64,000 nt of DNA from Lepidostoma basale (taxonomy: Eukaryota; Arthropoda; Insecta; Trichoptera; Lepidostomatidae): positions 62,001-126,000 of the forward strand of contig JAHDVF020000516.1 in assembly GCA_022606425.2 (NCBI GenBank), in the 5' to 3' direction. A program made the position numbers and the translations under genes. The notes under the pieces are model-generated. The model was not told the DNA's origin, made no database searches, and was given only the letters and a program-made list of their open reading frames with translations. Shown here piece by piece: positions 20,527 to 31,714 of this stretch (position 1 is its first letter; every line of letters starts with the position of its first letter).

Positions 20527-21310
20527 CCCTTAACGTACCGTGTTCAAAACAAAACGCTTGCTCCCATGTGGTAAGTTCAGTTTACCGCTAACTTTATCTA
20601 AATATCAAGCATATGACTAGATGAATCAAAATTTAATTTATGTCATCTTGTAAGGAATTTTATTAGGAATAGATCGATATCTATAACATACGAGTACATG
20701 GATTATTTGAAAAACATATCATTATTAATTTTTTTTTGGAACCATGCGATTTCTGATATGGAATGCATACGAGCAACTGGACAGCAGGTATAAACTTGTC
20801 TGCGCGCCGCAGCCGGCGAGGCGAGACATTACGAGATTTTACGTATGATAAAAGCACCTAGGCAAAATGTATAGTACGTTCAAGACAACGAGTACGTATT
20901 AATATTTGTCCCTTTTGGTAAAGTGTTAATATTTTCACAGTTCTGATATTATTAAGTTGCGTTCTGCGTTTCCATCAACAGTCGGTATTATTACGTACCT
21001 ATTGAAAAAGCCAAAGATATAATTTATAATATGTTCAAAACAGCGAGTAAGTATTTGTCACTTTTGATAAAGTTGTAAATATTAGCAAAACAAATTCTAC
21101 CTTAACACGAATGAAGGTGAGGGCAGTCTTAGAAAATATTTTTTTTTGGGATGAAGGAAGTAATTTTTTGCTTTTTTTTTATTACGAAATATTGAGAACA
21201 CTTCAATGGAGGATTACAATTTTTTTTATAATATTAGGGTCCATAGGTTTTAAGAAAATCAACTTTAAATTGGCAGTGGAAACTCAATTGACCACATGGC
21301 AACGCGACGG
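20527..21310 (+). mobile_element. TTAA element, copy 2 (784 bp), inside LINE-B
   Basis: Flanked by TTAA at 20523-20526 and 21311-21314. High similarity to copy 1 over the full length, with a 60 bp stretch (20871-20903) absent from copy 1 and a different GC-rich centre. The LINE-B frame continues across the insertion when the element and one TTAA are removed. Confidence 0.9.
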
Positions 21311-21314
21311 TTAA

Positions 21315-21640
21315 GAGTAACAGAAATGAGAATATCGCGACCTATTGTGGGGAGAACCCTTAAAAATAGGATACCCAATGAAGAAATTTGCAAATCCTGC
21401 AAAATTGAAGACACAGTGAGATGGATTAGGCAGAGAATACGGTTCTGGAGGGACCACATTGAGAGAATGGATCCAGCAAGAATTGCTAATATCGTGATGC
21501 ACGAGACTTAAGAGGGCTGTCGAACACCAGGACGACCACCAAAGAGATGGAGAGAAGGCTGGTGGTCTTTATCACAGGAATAAAGTTGATATCTTGCATA
21601 AACAGATCGCAAGATCTACAATCAGAAGAAGAAGAAGATG
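21315..21640 (+). mobile_element. LINE-B, right part, (GAA)n tail
   Basis: Continues as LRVTEMRISRPIVGRTLKNR, EEICKSCKIEDTVRWI, WRDHIERMDPARIANIVMHE, then GRPPKRWREGWWSLSQE, ending in an AGAAGAAGAAGATGAAGAA tract. Confidence 0.8.
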
Positions 21641-22007
21641 AAGAATTTTGGTATGATACTAGATATCACTTGTTATATGGAGTTGCGAGTTTGTAAAATG
21701 TTTACAGAGAGAACATAAATAATACAATGGTAGACTTTAAAGTTTTGTAAGAAACTTTTATGATTTAATATATTCCGAAACTACTCGGCGCACAGGTCCC
21801 ACAAGCGGGCGTGTCTTTTTCATTTTTCTCTCATCGCTTAAAGACTTCTCTCCTTCACCGCGTCTGCATTCTATGTATGTAACGGATATTTCGTATTTAT
21901 TTTATACTCAGATATAATACAATCATACATATGAAATTTATATCTATACAGCCGTGTCTTCTTTCCGATATGCAATATACTTCAATCAAATATAAAAAAA
22001 ATTAAAA
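21641..22007. other. Unassigned sequence
   Basis: A moderately G+C-rich stretch at 21780-21880; nothing recognised. Confidence 0.2.
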
Positions 22008-22475
22008 ATAACAAACGAACTGACCATCACGCCGTTTTTCTCCGGAGGGTTAAGCAGAAAAAATGTACCGCCATACATCTGACATAGTCAATAGATTCCT
22101 CTACATTCATACATCGTAACATGCACGCACGTCGATTATTCCGACTTCGAACGGTTCGGCGTTCGACTTTTAGAAATTTATTAATTTGGTCATGCCATGT
22201 TTTCCTCGGTCGTCCTCGGCTTCTTGTTTGCAACTTTTTACCATTCTGCTCTCATTCATTCGTTCCATATGTCCAAACCATCTCAGGGATCCTTTTTTAA
22301 TTTTATCCATGATGCAGTCATCTGCCTTGCATTTCTTTCTTATTTCATCGTTCGGTATTCTATCATACAATTCATCTTAGTGATCTCATTTCTACGGCGT
22401 TCATCCTGCTTTCATCCTTCTTTTGCCAGCTTCAAGCTTCACTTCCATACATGAGGGTTGGCACTAGAAACTCCA
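22008..22475 (-). mobile_element. LINE-A copy
   Basis: On the - strand: MYDRIPNDEIRKKCKADDCI, KIKKGSLRWFGHMERMNESR, then RSRGRPRKTWHDQINKFLKV and RNNRRACMLRCMNVEE, in three frames. This copy supplies the uninterrupted version of the site where the fragment at 18817 inserted. Confidence 0.75.
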
Positions 22476-22511
22476 TTGTGTATTAATTCAAATATTATAA
22501 AAATAAAAATA

Positions 22512-22895
22512 AACTAACTAACTACTCACCACGCCGTTTCCCCGGAGGGTTAGGTAGAAAGGTTGGACCGCCATACTACTTTGACATACTCTCTAGATTC
22601 CTCTACATTCATACGTCGTCACATGCACCTATTTTACCTGTTTCGAATGTGGCCAAAAGACCAAGGAAAGTATGGCATGACTAAATTAATCAAATACTTG
22701 GCATGACTAAGTATTTGATTAATTTAGTCATGCCATACTTTCCTTGGTCTTTTACAGGTTCTCTTTCCAATCACACTGATTGAATGCAACCATTCTTCTC
22801 TAGTCCATTTGTTCCATATGTCCAGACTAACTCAAGGATATATTCCTTAAATTTAACTTATCATACAATAATTTGCCTTCTTATTTAGTATATAT
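22512..22895 (-). mobile_element. LINE-A copy containing an internal inverted duplication
   Basis: Tail TAACTAACT at the left, then the 3' coding blocks, interrupted at 22655-22753 by a perfect 45 bp inverted repeat made of LINE-A sequence. Degraded coding continues to about 22895. It lies head-to-head with the + copy at 22900. Confidence 0.65.
22655..22753. repeat. Perfect 45 bp inverted duplication inside LINE-A
   Basis: Arms 22655-22699 and 22709-22753 are exact reverse complements around a 9 nt loop. The right arm is in normal LINE-A order; the left arm is the inverted extra copy. Confidence 0.9.
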
Positions 22896-22899
22896 AAAA

Positions 22900-23232
22900 A
22901 TATATATGGTAGGAATGAGATCACTTAGAACAATAATGCCCGAAAACGATAATTGATAGAATGAAAGGCAGGTAATTTCACCATTTAAGTACAATAAAAA
23001 TTTTAAAAATGTTAATCAGATGGTTTGAACATGTGGATGTGAATGGAACAAGAAGCTGAGGATGACCAAGTAAAACTTAACATGACCAAATCAATCAATA
23101 AATAACAAAATAACTGTCACATTCGACGTCGGAAAAAATGACGAGAGTGCGTGTCACGATGTTTGAATGCTTCATCATTTCTGCCTACCTCTCCGGGGAA
23201 ACGGCGGGATAATTGGTTAGTTAGTTGTTGAA
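22900..23232 (+). mobile_element. LINE-A copy, decayed
   Basis: GGAATGAGATCACTTAGAAC opens the MRSLR block; it then passes through RWFEHVDVNGTRS and ends GGGGAAACGGCGGGATAATTGG followed by TTAGTTAGTTG. Several internal deletions. Confidence 0.65.
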
Positions 23233-23234
23233 AA

Positions 23235-23946
23235 AATGTTCATGGTTCTAATTTCTTTTTAATTTTCTACTTGTAGAACAAATAATCCAATTGTATCGAA
23301 GAAGTCAAAGTTTTTAAACTAGCAAAATAACTATGAAGCTTTTATATTTAAAGTGATTTTTTTTATCTACTAAAGTACCTAAATTTTTTCAATTTTACTA
23401 AGAGACAAAGACATTTTATTCAGCAAAAAAATCCTAATAACTGTCTTAAAATATAAAACGACGTAAAATATTAAATTCAAACTTTCTGTTTTATCCGGAA
23501 AAGGATTTTATCACTTGCAGCATCCTTAAAAACTTCGCTGTGGGGGTCCGCGGAAGGAAAGTTTTAATGGCGAAAGTAAAAATCCCCCGGGGGTGAAATC
23601 AACCCCAAAAGTGTGCGAATTTGACGAGACCACAGTCGCGGTCTGGAACTAAGTTAAGACTGTGTCGGGTTGATTGATTTAAATTCAGATTTAAGGATTT
23701 CTTGCATTAATTATAGTTTAACTCAGTTTATCGCTTGGGGCGATGTTAATTAATTAAAAAATATTCTGGAATATTGCTTAATCTTGACCTTTAAAATTAT
23801 GATATATTTATGTGAAATAGATTAAAATTTTTATTAAAACACAATTTGTGAATTTTATGACGCAAATAACTTTTCTTAAATGAAAAAAAAATTGCAAATT
23901 CTCATTGGACATGCCTTACGTTTATTCAAAAATTTAAGTAATACTA
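23235..23946. other. Unassigned, includes a single-copy island
   Basis: 23520-23680 is G+C-richer (GGGGGTCCGCGGAAGG, AATCCCCCGGGGGTG) and without repeat matches; the rest is AT-rich. Confidence 0.25.
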
Positions 23947-24297
23947 CTCGCATATAGCATTGAATCGAGGGCAACACGTCGACACTGTCAAGACAAAGAG
24001 CATGCTCAGGACAACCGAGATGAAAATACTCCGCGCTATAGCTGGCGAAACCCTACGTGATCGAGTTAGGAATACAGCAATCCGAGAAATCTGGGGACTT
24101 TAAAGACGGCGATACTGGCATCAACATGTAGAAATAATGAGCTCAAATAGGATACCATACATAGCTCTCCATGAAACGCCAAACGGACAACGCTGACCAG
24201 GAAGACCGCGGCGGAGAGAAAGCTGGAGTTCAGCGTCTCAAGAGGACCCGCCTGAAATAACAAACTCCTGAGTCTATCAAAAGTGAAGAAGAAGAAG
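23947..24297 (+). mobile_element. LINE-B 3' fragment
   Basis: MLRTTEMKILRAIAGETLRD, RVRNTAIREIWGL, then NRIPYIALHETPNGQR and a GRPRR block, ending GTGAAGAAGAAGAAGAC. Confidence 0.75.
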
Positions 24298-24516
24298 ACT
24301 ACTTGTGTATTAGATAGTATCCTAGCAAGGTGAAATGCGTCACTCTATAATATATTATAAAACTTTTTAAGATTGAACTGTTTCTTCAAATTTAATTATT
24401 GATTTTAGTATTAAAGCACGCATGAGGTCAGATACTTGTAAAAACGGTGCTGTAAAAATGTCCTGATTACATTTATTTTTACCATTATTATCATGAACTT
24501 ATCACCCAGCCAGTAA

Positions 24517-24607
24517 CGACCTTCGTGACCGAAGTGCTTTGACTGCCACCCTGAAGGTCCCAGGTTCAAATCCCGTCGATACCAGTGTGATTGACACACT
24601 GTCTTTG
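24517..24607 (+). mobile_element. SINE-1 head and core
   Basis: AACGACCTTCGTGACCGAAG, B box GGTTCAAATCC, GTGTGATTGACACACTG, cut off at CTTTGGG where LINE-A begins. Confidence 0.7.
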
Positions 24608-24915
24608 GGTTATTCCGTACTCCATTTACATAGTTAACGTATACTTTTTAACCATTCTTTCTTCACCCATGCGCTCCATATGTCCGAACCAACGCAGCGA
24701 TCCTTTCACAATTTTGTTCATAATATCTTCTATCGCCTTACATTCCTTTCTAATATCAGCATTTGAGATTCTGTCGTACATTGTTCTACCACACATACGT
24801 CTTAGGGACCTCATATCTACCGCATTTATTCTGCTCTCATCTTTCTTCTGCCTGTTCCATGCTTTGCTTCCATACATAAGGGTTGGGACTAGAACTCTAT
24901 TGATTAAGCAGGTCA
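24606..24915 (-). mobile_element. LINE-A fragment truncated at its 3' side
   Basis: Intact frame over 96 residues: VLVPTLMYGSKAWNRQKKDE, INAVDMRSLRRMCGRTMYDR, GSLRWFGHMERMGEERMVKK. The last third of the usual C-terminus is missing and the edge abuts the truncated SINE-1 at 24517-24607. Confidence 0.8.
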
Positions 24916-25024
24916 ACAGGACCAGAACAATATTATCTGCATACGTAGGTTTTCGATAAATATTGAAATTGATTTAATTATTTATTACATTTAAAGTCAA
25001 ATCTAGGAATTATTATTAATTACA

Positions 25025-25675
25025 TTCAAAGACAAATTTGGAGCAAGTAGATGAGTTTGCGTATTTAGGTAGTATATTTAAAAGAGATGGGAGAGTGGAG
25101 AGGGATATTGAAAGAAGGGTTGGGGCAGGCAACAAAGTGAATGGTGCACTTAAAGTTGTCATCGCAAACAAAAACCTATCCAAAAAAGCTAGAATGGAAG
25201 TGCACACTGGTGTTCTTCTACCGACTCTTATGTATGGAAGCGAAGCATGGAACTGGCAAAAGAAAGATGAAAATAGAATAAATGCAGTAGAAATGAGATC
25301 TCTTAGACGAATGTGCGGATACTCTGTGTATGATAGAGTGTCGAATGAAAATATAAGAAGTGAATGCGGTGCGAATGATGGTGTTATGAACAAAATAATG
25401 AAAGGATCATTAAGATGGTTTGGACATATGGAAAGAATGAATGAAGAAAGAATGGTAAAAAAATATATATTTGTTAACGATGGAACCAGAAATAGAGGAA
25501 GACCGAGGAAAACATGGCACGATCGAATAAATCAAACATTGAATGTCGGCCATGTGAGGAATCAGAGAAATCGACGCGCGTGCATGACACGATGTATGAA
25601 TGTTAGGGCAGCGAGAGAAATATGCCAGGAAAGAAAAGTGTGGCAGTCCATTATTTCTGCCTACCCCTTACATTA
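25025..25675 (+). mobile_element. LINE-A part of an open chimeric frame
   Basis: One open frame from 25038: MEQVDEFAYLGSIFKRDGRV, NKVNGALKVVIANKN, LPTLMYGSEAWNWQ, RRMCGYSVYDRVSN, KGSLRWFGHMERMNEERMVK, NRGRPRKTWHDRINQ and WQSIISAYPL. At 25675 the LINE-A end (FGETA, stop, TTAG tail) is missing and the frame passes straight into LINE-C. This C-terminal segment is the most intact in the window. Confidence 0.85.
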
Positions 25676-26255
25676 TCTTAGCACCATTATCTGGGCGTCG
25701 CATGAGGTTCGATATTCCCTGATGGTGGAGAGGGTGCAGAAAAAATTTCTGCGATACCTCTATCTTAGGGAGTATGGATATTACCCGTGGCTCTTTCCAA
25801 CTGATTTCTTGCTAGGGATGCTAGGCTACCAGTCACTCGAGAGGAGACGAGGCATTCACTTGGGTGTCCATTTCTTTCGACTGATAGGCGGTTGTATGCA
25901 CAACTCAGAAATCCTGAGTGATGTAGGTCTGTTCGTCCCTGATAATTATCTTCGACAAAGGGCCATAGATTGTTTTATCTCCCACGATGCAAACCAACCT
26001 GCCAATGGTTATGCCGGTAGGTAGAGCACCTCGGAGTTCGAGATAATTTGTGATAGTTTGGCTCATCTGAGGGAAGTACTATCTTTATTATAATTGTATG
26101 GTATATTTATTTTATTAATTTTTCATGCATCTTATGTTTCTCGCTCTTTTTATTAATCTATTATGTATTACTTATTATTGGGTATATCTAAATTATATCT
26201 TTAGTGTATTGGAAAAATAAATCTGTAATGCTTTAGATATGCCTAAAATAAATAA
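25676..26255 (+). mobile_element. LINE-C 3' part fused in frame to LINE-A
   Basis: Continues the LINE-A frame to a stop at 26022-26024: YSLMVERVQKKFLRYLYLRE, LGYQSLERRRGIHLGVHFFR, then LFVPDNYLRQR. These are C-terminal blocks of a second LINE family (also at 12030, 61208 and 6380). A short 3' UTR follows and ends near ATAAATAAATG. Confidence 0.75.
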
Positions 26256-26519
26256 ATGAAATAGTTAGTTAGTTTGTTAGTTAGACAAAGCTAGAAAGTT
26301 CAGTTTTTTATCAAGTTCAATTTCTAAAGAGAATTGGATTTGTTTATGGTTCGTTATTTATGATATGATTTAATTTGATTATATTTCATTTGGACTACCC
26401 GTCTGAGATGCAAATGTAATCAGTCTCAGTTCAAGATAATATTGTTATACTGCAAATAAAGCCAGCGGCATAATGAAGGTTAAGCAGATGTTGAAGAATG
26501 TGGTTGTAGATCCAGTAAA

Positions 26520-26820
26520 AATATAAGTTTGACCCTTCAATTTGATCCCCGGAGCGGGCTCCAATATTCCGCTCGCGGGTATTAATATTCGACATTCCTC
26601 TGGGAAAAAGGGCCATTGTGCCGCCCTCAGGTGCCGCCGACAATGGCGGGATTAAGTCTTAGATGATAATGTAAATTCCTGCGCGGTCGGTATTCGCCTC
26701 CATTATTGGTAAATTCCGCGCGCTCCGATAGGGCGTGACTCCTTGCTTATTCGCTGTACTGCGGCTTAACTCTTCGCCGGCCGGACACCTAACTGGCCGC
26801 TGCCCAGATGAATTGTATTA
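26520..26820. promoter_or_regulatory. Single-copy island with paired Sox-type words
   Basis: G+C-rich, no repeat match and no convincing frame. CCATTGT (26613-26619) and ACAATGG (26640-26646) form an inverted pair of Sox-type motifs around GCCGCCCTCAGGTGCCGCCG. Candidate enhancer; inference only. Confidence 0.3.
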
Positions 26821-26974
26821 TTCAATTTAATCTATTGTTACCACCACGAAATTATTTACATGATGAATGATATTATTGTTTTTGAATTGTGAAGCTCTAA
26901 TATTTCACTAATAAACATAGAATGTTACTGACCGCTTAAATTGGATCACTGTTATAATATCACAATTTATTTAA

Positions 26975-27106
26975 CCCATCACACCGCGTCTCCCGCGTTG
27001 GCGAAAAGAGAAGAATGGAGTGCAGCATCGATTAAAGTGTTGCAGTCCATTATTTCTGTCTACCCTTTCGGGGAAACGGCGTGATGGTGAGTTAGTTAGT
27101 TAGTTA
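26975..27106 (+). mobile_element. SINE-2, 5' truncated
   Basis: Starts in the core (CCCATCACACCGCGTCTCCC), passes GGCGAAAAGAGAAGAATGG and ends in the LINE-A-type 3' end with GTTAGTTAGTTAGTTA. Confidence 0.65.
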
Positions 27107-27244
27107 TTTATTATATAATAAAATATATTCCTATATGTGAAACTCAAATAATATTTCACAAATAAACATTAATTTTGTCAACCGTTTTATTCGGAACATT
27201 GTTATACTACCTTCAGTTTTATTTATTTATTTTGGAGCACAGTT

Positions 27245-27735
27245 AAAATACGACCCTTATGTATGGAAGTGAAGCATGGAACTGGCAAAAGAAGGATGAA
27301 AGTAGAATAAATGCAGTAGAAATGAGATCTCTAAGACGAATGTGTAGCAAACCTGTATATGATAGAGTGACAAATGCAAGTATAAGAAGTGAATGTGGTG
27401 CGAATGAAAGTGTTATGAACAAAATAAGGTAAGGGTCATTAAGATGGTTTGGACACATGGAAAGAATGAGTAAAGACAGAATGGTAAAGAAGGTATATGT
27501 AAACGGCGTGAACGGAGCTAGAAATAGAGGAAGGCCGAGGAAAACGTGGCACGATCAAATCAATCAAATATTGAATGTCGGACACGTGAGGAGTCGGAGA
27601 AATCGGCGTGCGTGCATGACAAGATGTATGAATGTAGAGGAATCGAGAGAAGTATGTCAGGACAGAACAGTGTGGCGTTCCATTCTTTCTGCCTACCCCT
27701 CCGAGGAGATGGCGTGATGGTTAGTTAGTTAGTTA
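27245..27735 (+). mobile_element. LINE-A copy with (TTAG)n tail
   Basis: Starts at TTLMYGSEAWNWQKKDESRI. A stop interrupts NKIR*GSLRWFGHMERM; 27457-27714 is then open through NRGRPRKTWHDQINQILNVG, RRNRRACMTRCMNVEES and WRSILSAYPSEEMA. TGA is followed by TGGTTAGTTAGTTAGTTA. Confidence 0.85.
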
Positions 27736-28469
27736 TAATATCACATTTTTTTTCTAAACATTAAAACTCTTAAATTTCACCAATAAAATAATATCAAATC
27801 AACCGTTTAATTTTACCGGTGTTTTTATGAAACACAATTTATTAATACATTTTGGTACACTGTTATAATATCACACTTTATTTTATGATGATTGATATTT
27901 TTCAAGGTGTTACTCTATTTCACATATAACCGTCAACCTTTGAATTATTAACGCTGTTATAATATCGCAATTTATTTATTTATCTGGATTTGTTTTTTAC
28001 ACATGCTGATGCTTTGTTTGACAAAAAAACTGTGGCAACATTTTTTATAGCAATTAAATTAATACGTTGTAATATTTTAATATTGTTTTAAATCAAACAA
28101 TAAATACTGTTGAAATAGGACATAGAAGTAAATTGAAATTAAACTGGATTTAAATTGGCCTGGAGACCCTTTTGGCTTTTTCATATTTTTTTTTCTGGAA
28201 TGGTGCATTCCCCAGTTAATGTAAGTCTCGCATGAACGGGGGGCGGGCCTAGGAATTGTTTGAGTAAAGCTGACAAAAGGGCGCCGCTGCGCCATATAAC
28301 AGCTTCGGGTAAGCGGTGAAAATCGTAGTGTTTCCGCCAAAACAATAGATCATCCATTGAATTTATCTAATTATTTCTTGAAGAATGTTGTAAAACTCTA
28401 TATTCAATAATTAAAACGTCGGTTGTTATTCTCATAGAATAAAATAAATCTTCTAGAAAACAGGAGTTT
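27736..28469. other. AT-rich, unassigned
   Basis: Contains reiterated CTGTTATAATATCACA-like phrases (26950, 27735, 27860, 27955) that may be an old local duplication. No gene. Confidence 0.3.
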
Positions 28470-28620
28470 TAAAAATAAAATTAAACACCTTTATACTTAG
28501 TAAAAACTGCTTTATTTGAGTTAGTAGCGCCAACCGGTTTCACTCTGTAGAGAGCGTAATCAGGGTTCACTCAAATAAAGTTGTTTATACCAAGTATAAA
28601 GGTGTTTAATTTTATTTTAT
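28470..28620. repeat. Inverted repeat with hammerhead-like motif
   Basis: Arms AAAATAAAATTAAACACCTT and AAGGTGTTTAATTTTATTTT; inner arms TTTATTTGAGT/ACTCAAATAAA. Confidence 0.8.
28528..28566 (-). ncRNA. Hammerhead-like motif, ACCGGT type
   Basis: CTGATTA core (one change), GCTCT/AGAGT stem II with CTAC loop, GAAAC, palindrome AACCGGTT. Confidence 0.45.
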
Positions 28621-28855
28621 AACAATAAAGAACCAGATTTTTTAAATATTTTGTATTCCCGTGAGTCATACCCAACGTTGATAAGAATACATCTATCTCT
28701 CCTTCCTGGAAAGTGTTGAACGCGTAATACTGAATGTGTGTATGTCTCTAAGTACGGAGACATCTTAATATGGGAAACTATTGGGTGTTCTTTGAATTTT
28801 AGAGGCGTTTACCACTCCTTGAAGATGCCATTGAGTCATTAGAATAGGTATGCAT

Positions 28856-29505
28856 AAAGTCATTATAATACATCTTGTTAATACATACTCGTCTTTCGGT
28901 ACGACTCTACAAGAGTATTTTATATTAAATAACCTCTTTAATACGTAATTTTAGGAATATACAAAAACACGAAGTAAAACTAAATTAACTTACTAACGAA
29001 CCGTCTACTGAAGGGGTAAAGTCATTATAATACATCTTGTTAATACATACTCGTCTTTCGGTACGACTCTACAAGAGTATTTTATATTAAATAACCTCTT
29101 TAATACGTAATTTTAGGAATATACAAAAACACGAAGTAAAACTAAATTAACTTACTAACGAACCGTCTACTGAAGGGGTAAAGTCATTATAATACATCTT
29201 GATAATACATACTCGTCTTTCGGTACGACTCTACAAGAGTATTTTATATTAAATAACCTCTTTAATACGTAATTTTAGGAATATACAAAAACACGAAGTA
29301 AAACTAAATTAACTTACTAACGAACCGTCTACTGAAGGGGTAAAGTCATTATAATACATCTTGTAAATACTCGTACATACTCGTCTTTCGGTACGACTCT
29401 ACAAGAGTATTTTATATTAAATAACCTCTTTAATACGTAATTTTAGGAATATACAAAAATACGAAGTAAAACTAAATTAACTAACTAACGAAGCGTCTAC
29501 TGAAT
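28856..29505. repeat. Tandem array, four units of 162 bp
   Basis: Units start at 28856, 29018, 29180 and 29342 (AAAGTCATTATAATACATCT). They differ by only a few bases, mostly in the last unit. Each unit ends with a degenerate inverted LINE-A 3' end (AACTTACTAACGAACCGTCT), and the last unit runs into the LINE-A body. Confidence 0.95.
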
Positions 29506-29582
29506 GAATGGACCGTCAGTCACATATATATCTCAATTCTCCAACATTATTACATCGAATTATGTATCCACGTCGATTCAAA
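29471..29582 (-). mobile_element. LINE-A 3' part, split from 29821-29975 by SINE-1
   Basis: AACTAACTAACGAAGCGTC is the inverted tail and last codons; sequence then follows LINE-A to the RACM region and stops at the SINE-1 head. Homology resumes after the SINE at 29821, so the SINE inserted here later. The left boundary is also the right edge of the 162 bp tandem array. Confidence 0.7.
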
Positions 29583-29820
29583 CGTCGTGGCCGAGTGGTA
29601 AGTGCTTTTACTGCCACACGGAAGATCCCGGCTTCGATTCCCGGTGATGGCAGTGTGATTCTCACTCATTCTGGAGTAGAATTCACTTGACAATACAACT
29701 GCGATGGATTAGCATCCGTCATATGTCATGAGGATCAATATGCTATATACCTTTCGCATCAATTTGGCTCGCGCTGTAATGATGTAAAGAGCGATTTAAT
29801 AAAATAATAATAATAATAAT
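29583..29820 (+). mobile_element. SINE-1, full-length, inserted into LINE-A
   Basis: Complete 238 bp unit: CGTCGTGGCCGAGTGGTAAG head, B box CTTCGATTCCC, body, GATGTAAAGAGCGATTTAAT and (AAT)n tail. LINE-A sequence continues on both sides. Confidence 0.85.
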
Positions 29821-29975
29821 ATGGCTCTTCATGCGGCTGATATTTAAAATTTGGTTAATTTTATCGATCTGATTTCCCTTGGTCTTCCTCGATTTCTCGT
29901 TCCTTTTACATCGTTAACATATTTCTTTATCGTTCTTTCTTAATTCATTATATCCATGTGTATAAACTTATAATT
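29821..29975 (-). mobile_element. LINE-A, continuation beyond nested SINE-1
   Basis: Inverted LINE-A sequence from the RS-GHM-ILN region through RGRPREI and the KNDKEICVND block. It takes up where 29582 left off. Confidence 0.65.
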
Positions 29976-29989
29976 TAACCAAGTAAATG

Positions 29990-30172
29990 TACAAAGCACG
30001 ATCAAATATTGAATGTCGGCCATGTGAGGAGTCAGAGAAATCAACGCGCGTGCATGACACGATGTATGAATGTTGAGGAAGCCAGAGAAATATGTCAGGA
30101 AAGAAAAGTGTGACAGTCCATTATTTTTGTCTACCCCTTCGGGGAGACGGCGTGATGGTTAGTTAGTTAGTA
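29990..30172 (+). mobile_element. LINE-A 3' fragment with (TTAG)n tail
   Basis: Very well preserved 180 bp 3' end: IEC-type reading of ILNVGHVRSQRNQRACMTRC, MNVEEAREICQERKV, then the terminal block and TGATGGTTAGTTAGTTAG. Confidence 0.8.
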
Positions 30173-30174
30173 AA

Positions 30175-31000
30175 TGTATTAATAATCTTTTCAAAGCTAA
30201 AGCTGTTCTATATGGCATTCTCATGAAAAAAAAACTTTATTTCGTAATTTTGCTTATTTTTGAAGAAACAGGCTTTAGTTGTGAATAAAATACTACAAAC
30301 TAATTACAAACTTTCATTGTAACTCTTGAACAATTTTTCTTTCTCTATCTTAACTCGTTATAAAAGTATTGTTATTTTCCGTTAGAATGCCATCCAGCAA
30401 AGTTATTGCTTAAAAAAACGTAAAAAGGTAAATCGATGCATTTGATTTTCGTTATATTTGATAATAACAAATAAAATTAAACATACTGTTTACGGCGTTT
30501 TTTTTCATTATTATTGTTATTATTAAAAAATTCTAAAATCAAAAGAGTTTAAATTAATGGCATTAGAATTGATTACACAATCTTCGTATGAGCAGAAAAT
30601 AGCTCAGTCTTAATTATGAAGAAGAATTCTGGTCGTGTCCAAGTTTGAACTAAAGCCCCGTGGATTAAGAGCCAAGCATTCTGTCCCCTAGACCACGATT
30701 ATTTTAATTATTTGATAAGGAGTGTTCAAGAAACAATAAACAAATCCCTTAAATATTTCCACTATTTAAACAGATGTCTTGGCTGACAGGGATGAATCGG
30801 CGATGGGAATTTTTCCAAAGAATTGTCCCTGATGAATGTTGTTAATTTTTCTTACTAGTCCAGGAATTGCGGGTTATTTGTTACAGATTGTATCTCAAGT
30901 TGCTTCTCAGTAATGAAAGTATTCGGCGTCTGAATTGTATATAGCTGATATATTTTACAATATAAAAACGTAAAAATAATGCTACTTCTAAATTATTAAC
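30175..31000. other. Unassigned, partly single-copy
   Basis: 30700-30930 shows no repeat match; no gene seen. Confidence 0.2.
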
Positions 31001-31350
31001 CACCATGTCGTATCCCTGGAAATAATGGTTCTTTCCAGACTTACATATCTACTATAGTTTCCTCAACATTCGTTCGTGTAAGGCACGTACGTCTATTTCA
31101 CCAACTCTTCAATTGATTTGTTCGTGCCACGGTCTTGCATACAACTTTTTAACCACTCTTCTCACATATTAATTCCATATGTCCAAACCATCTAAGGGAT
31201 ATTTTTTTGAATTTAACTTATGATTTCTTCGTTATACCTTTCATACGATTTTTTCCTACACATTCTTCTTAGTGATTTCTAGGGCATTTATTGTAATTTC
31301 TTCCTTCTTGCGCCACCACAAAGATTCAATTCCATACATAACAATCTATA
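31001..31350 (-). mobile_element. LINE-A copy, decayed
   Basis: Left edge TTATTAACCACCATGTCG is the inverted tail and end. Scattered matches to RWFGHMELI, KIV-KEC and WWRKKEEIT blocks run to about 31350. Confidence 0.6.
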
Positions 31351-31714
31351 AATTAAGTAAAATATGGAATTTTTTTTAAATCACATGTTCGTTTAAGAAT
31401 ATCACATCTGAAACAAAATACATGAAAACTTAATTCCTAATCCATGAAATAAAATTGAAATTATAAGTTATCATATTATAAAAACTACAAAAGAAAAGGC
31501 TATGTTCATTTTATAAATATCTATTTAAATATTAATATTAATGATAAAAATCTTTTTTTTTTGTGAATTCCTGTTTAAACATTATGTATGTTAAAAATTC
31601 ATTGAAATTATTAGAGATTTTCTTAAGCACCCAGACCTTTTTAAGGGTACAACTTATTGTATAGATTTAAAAAAATAATATTTAATTGAATCTAATGACG
31701 AATAATAAATTACG

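Noticed and set aside
28856..29505. CRISPR-like array
   Set aside because: Units are contiguous 162 bp tandem copies without short repeats and unique spacers, in a eukaryotic context.
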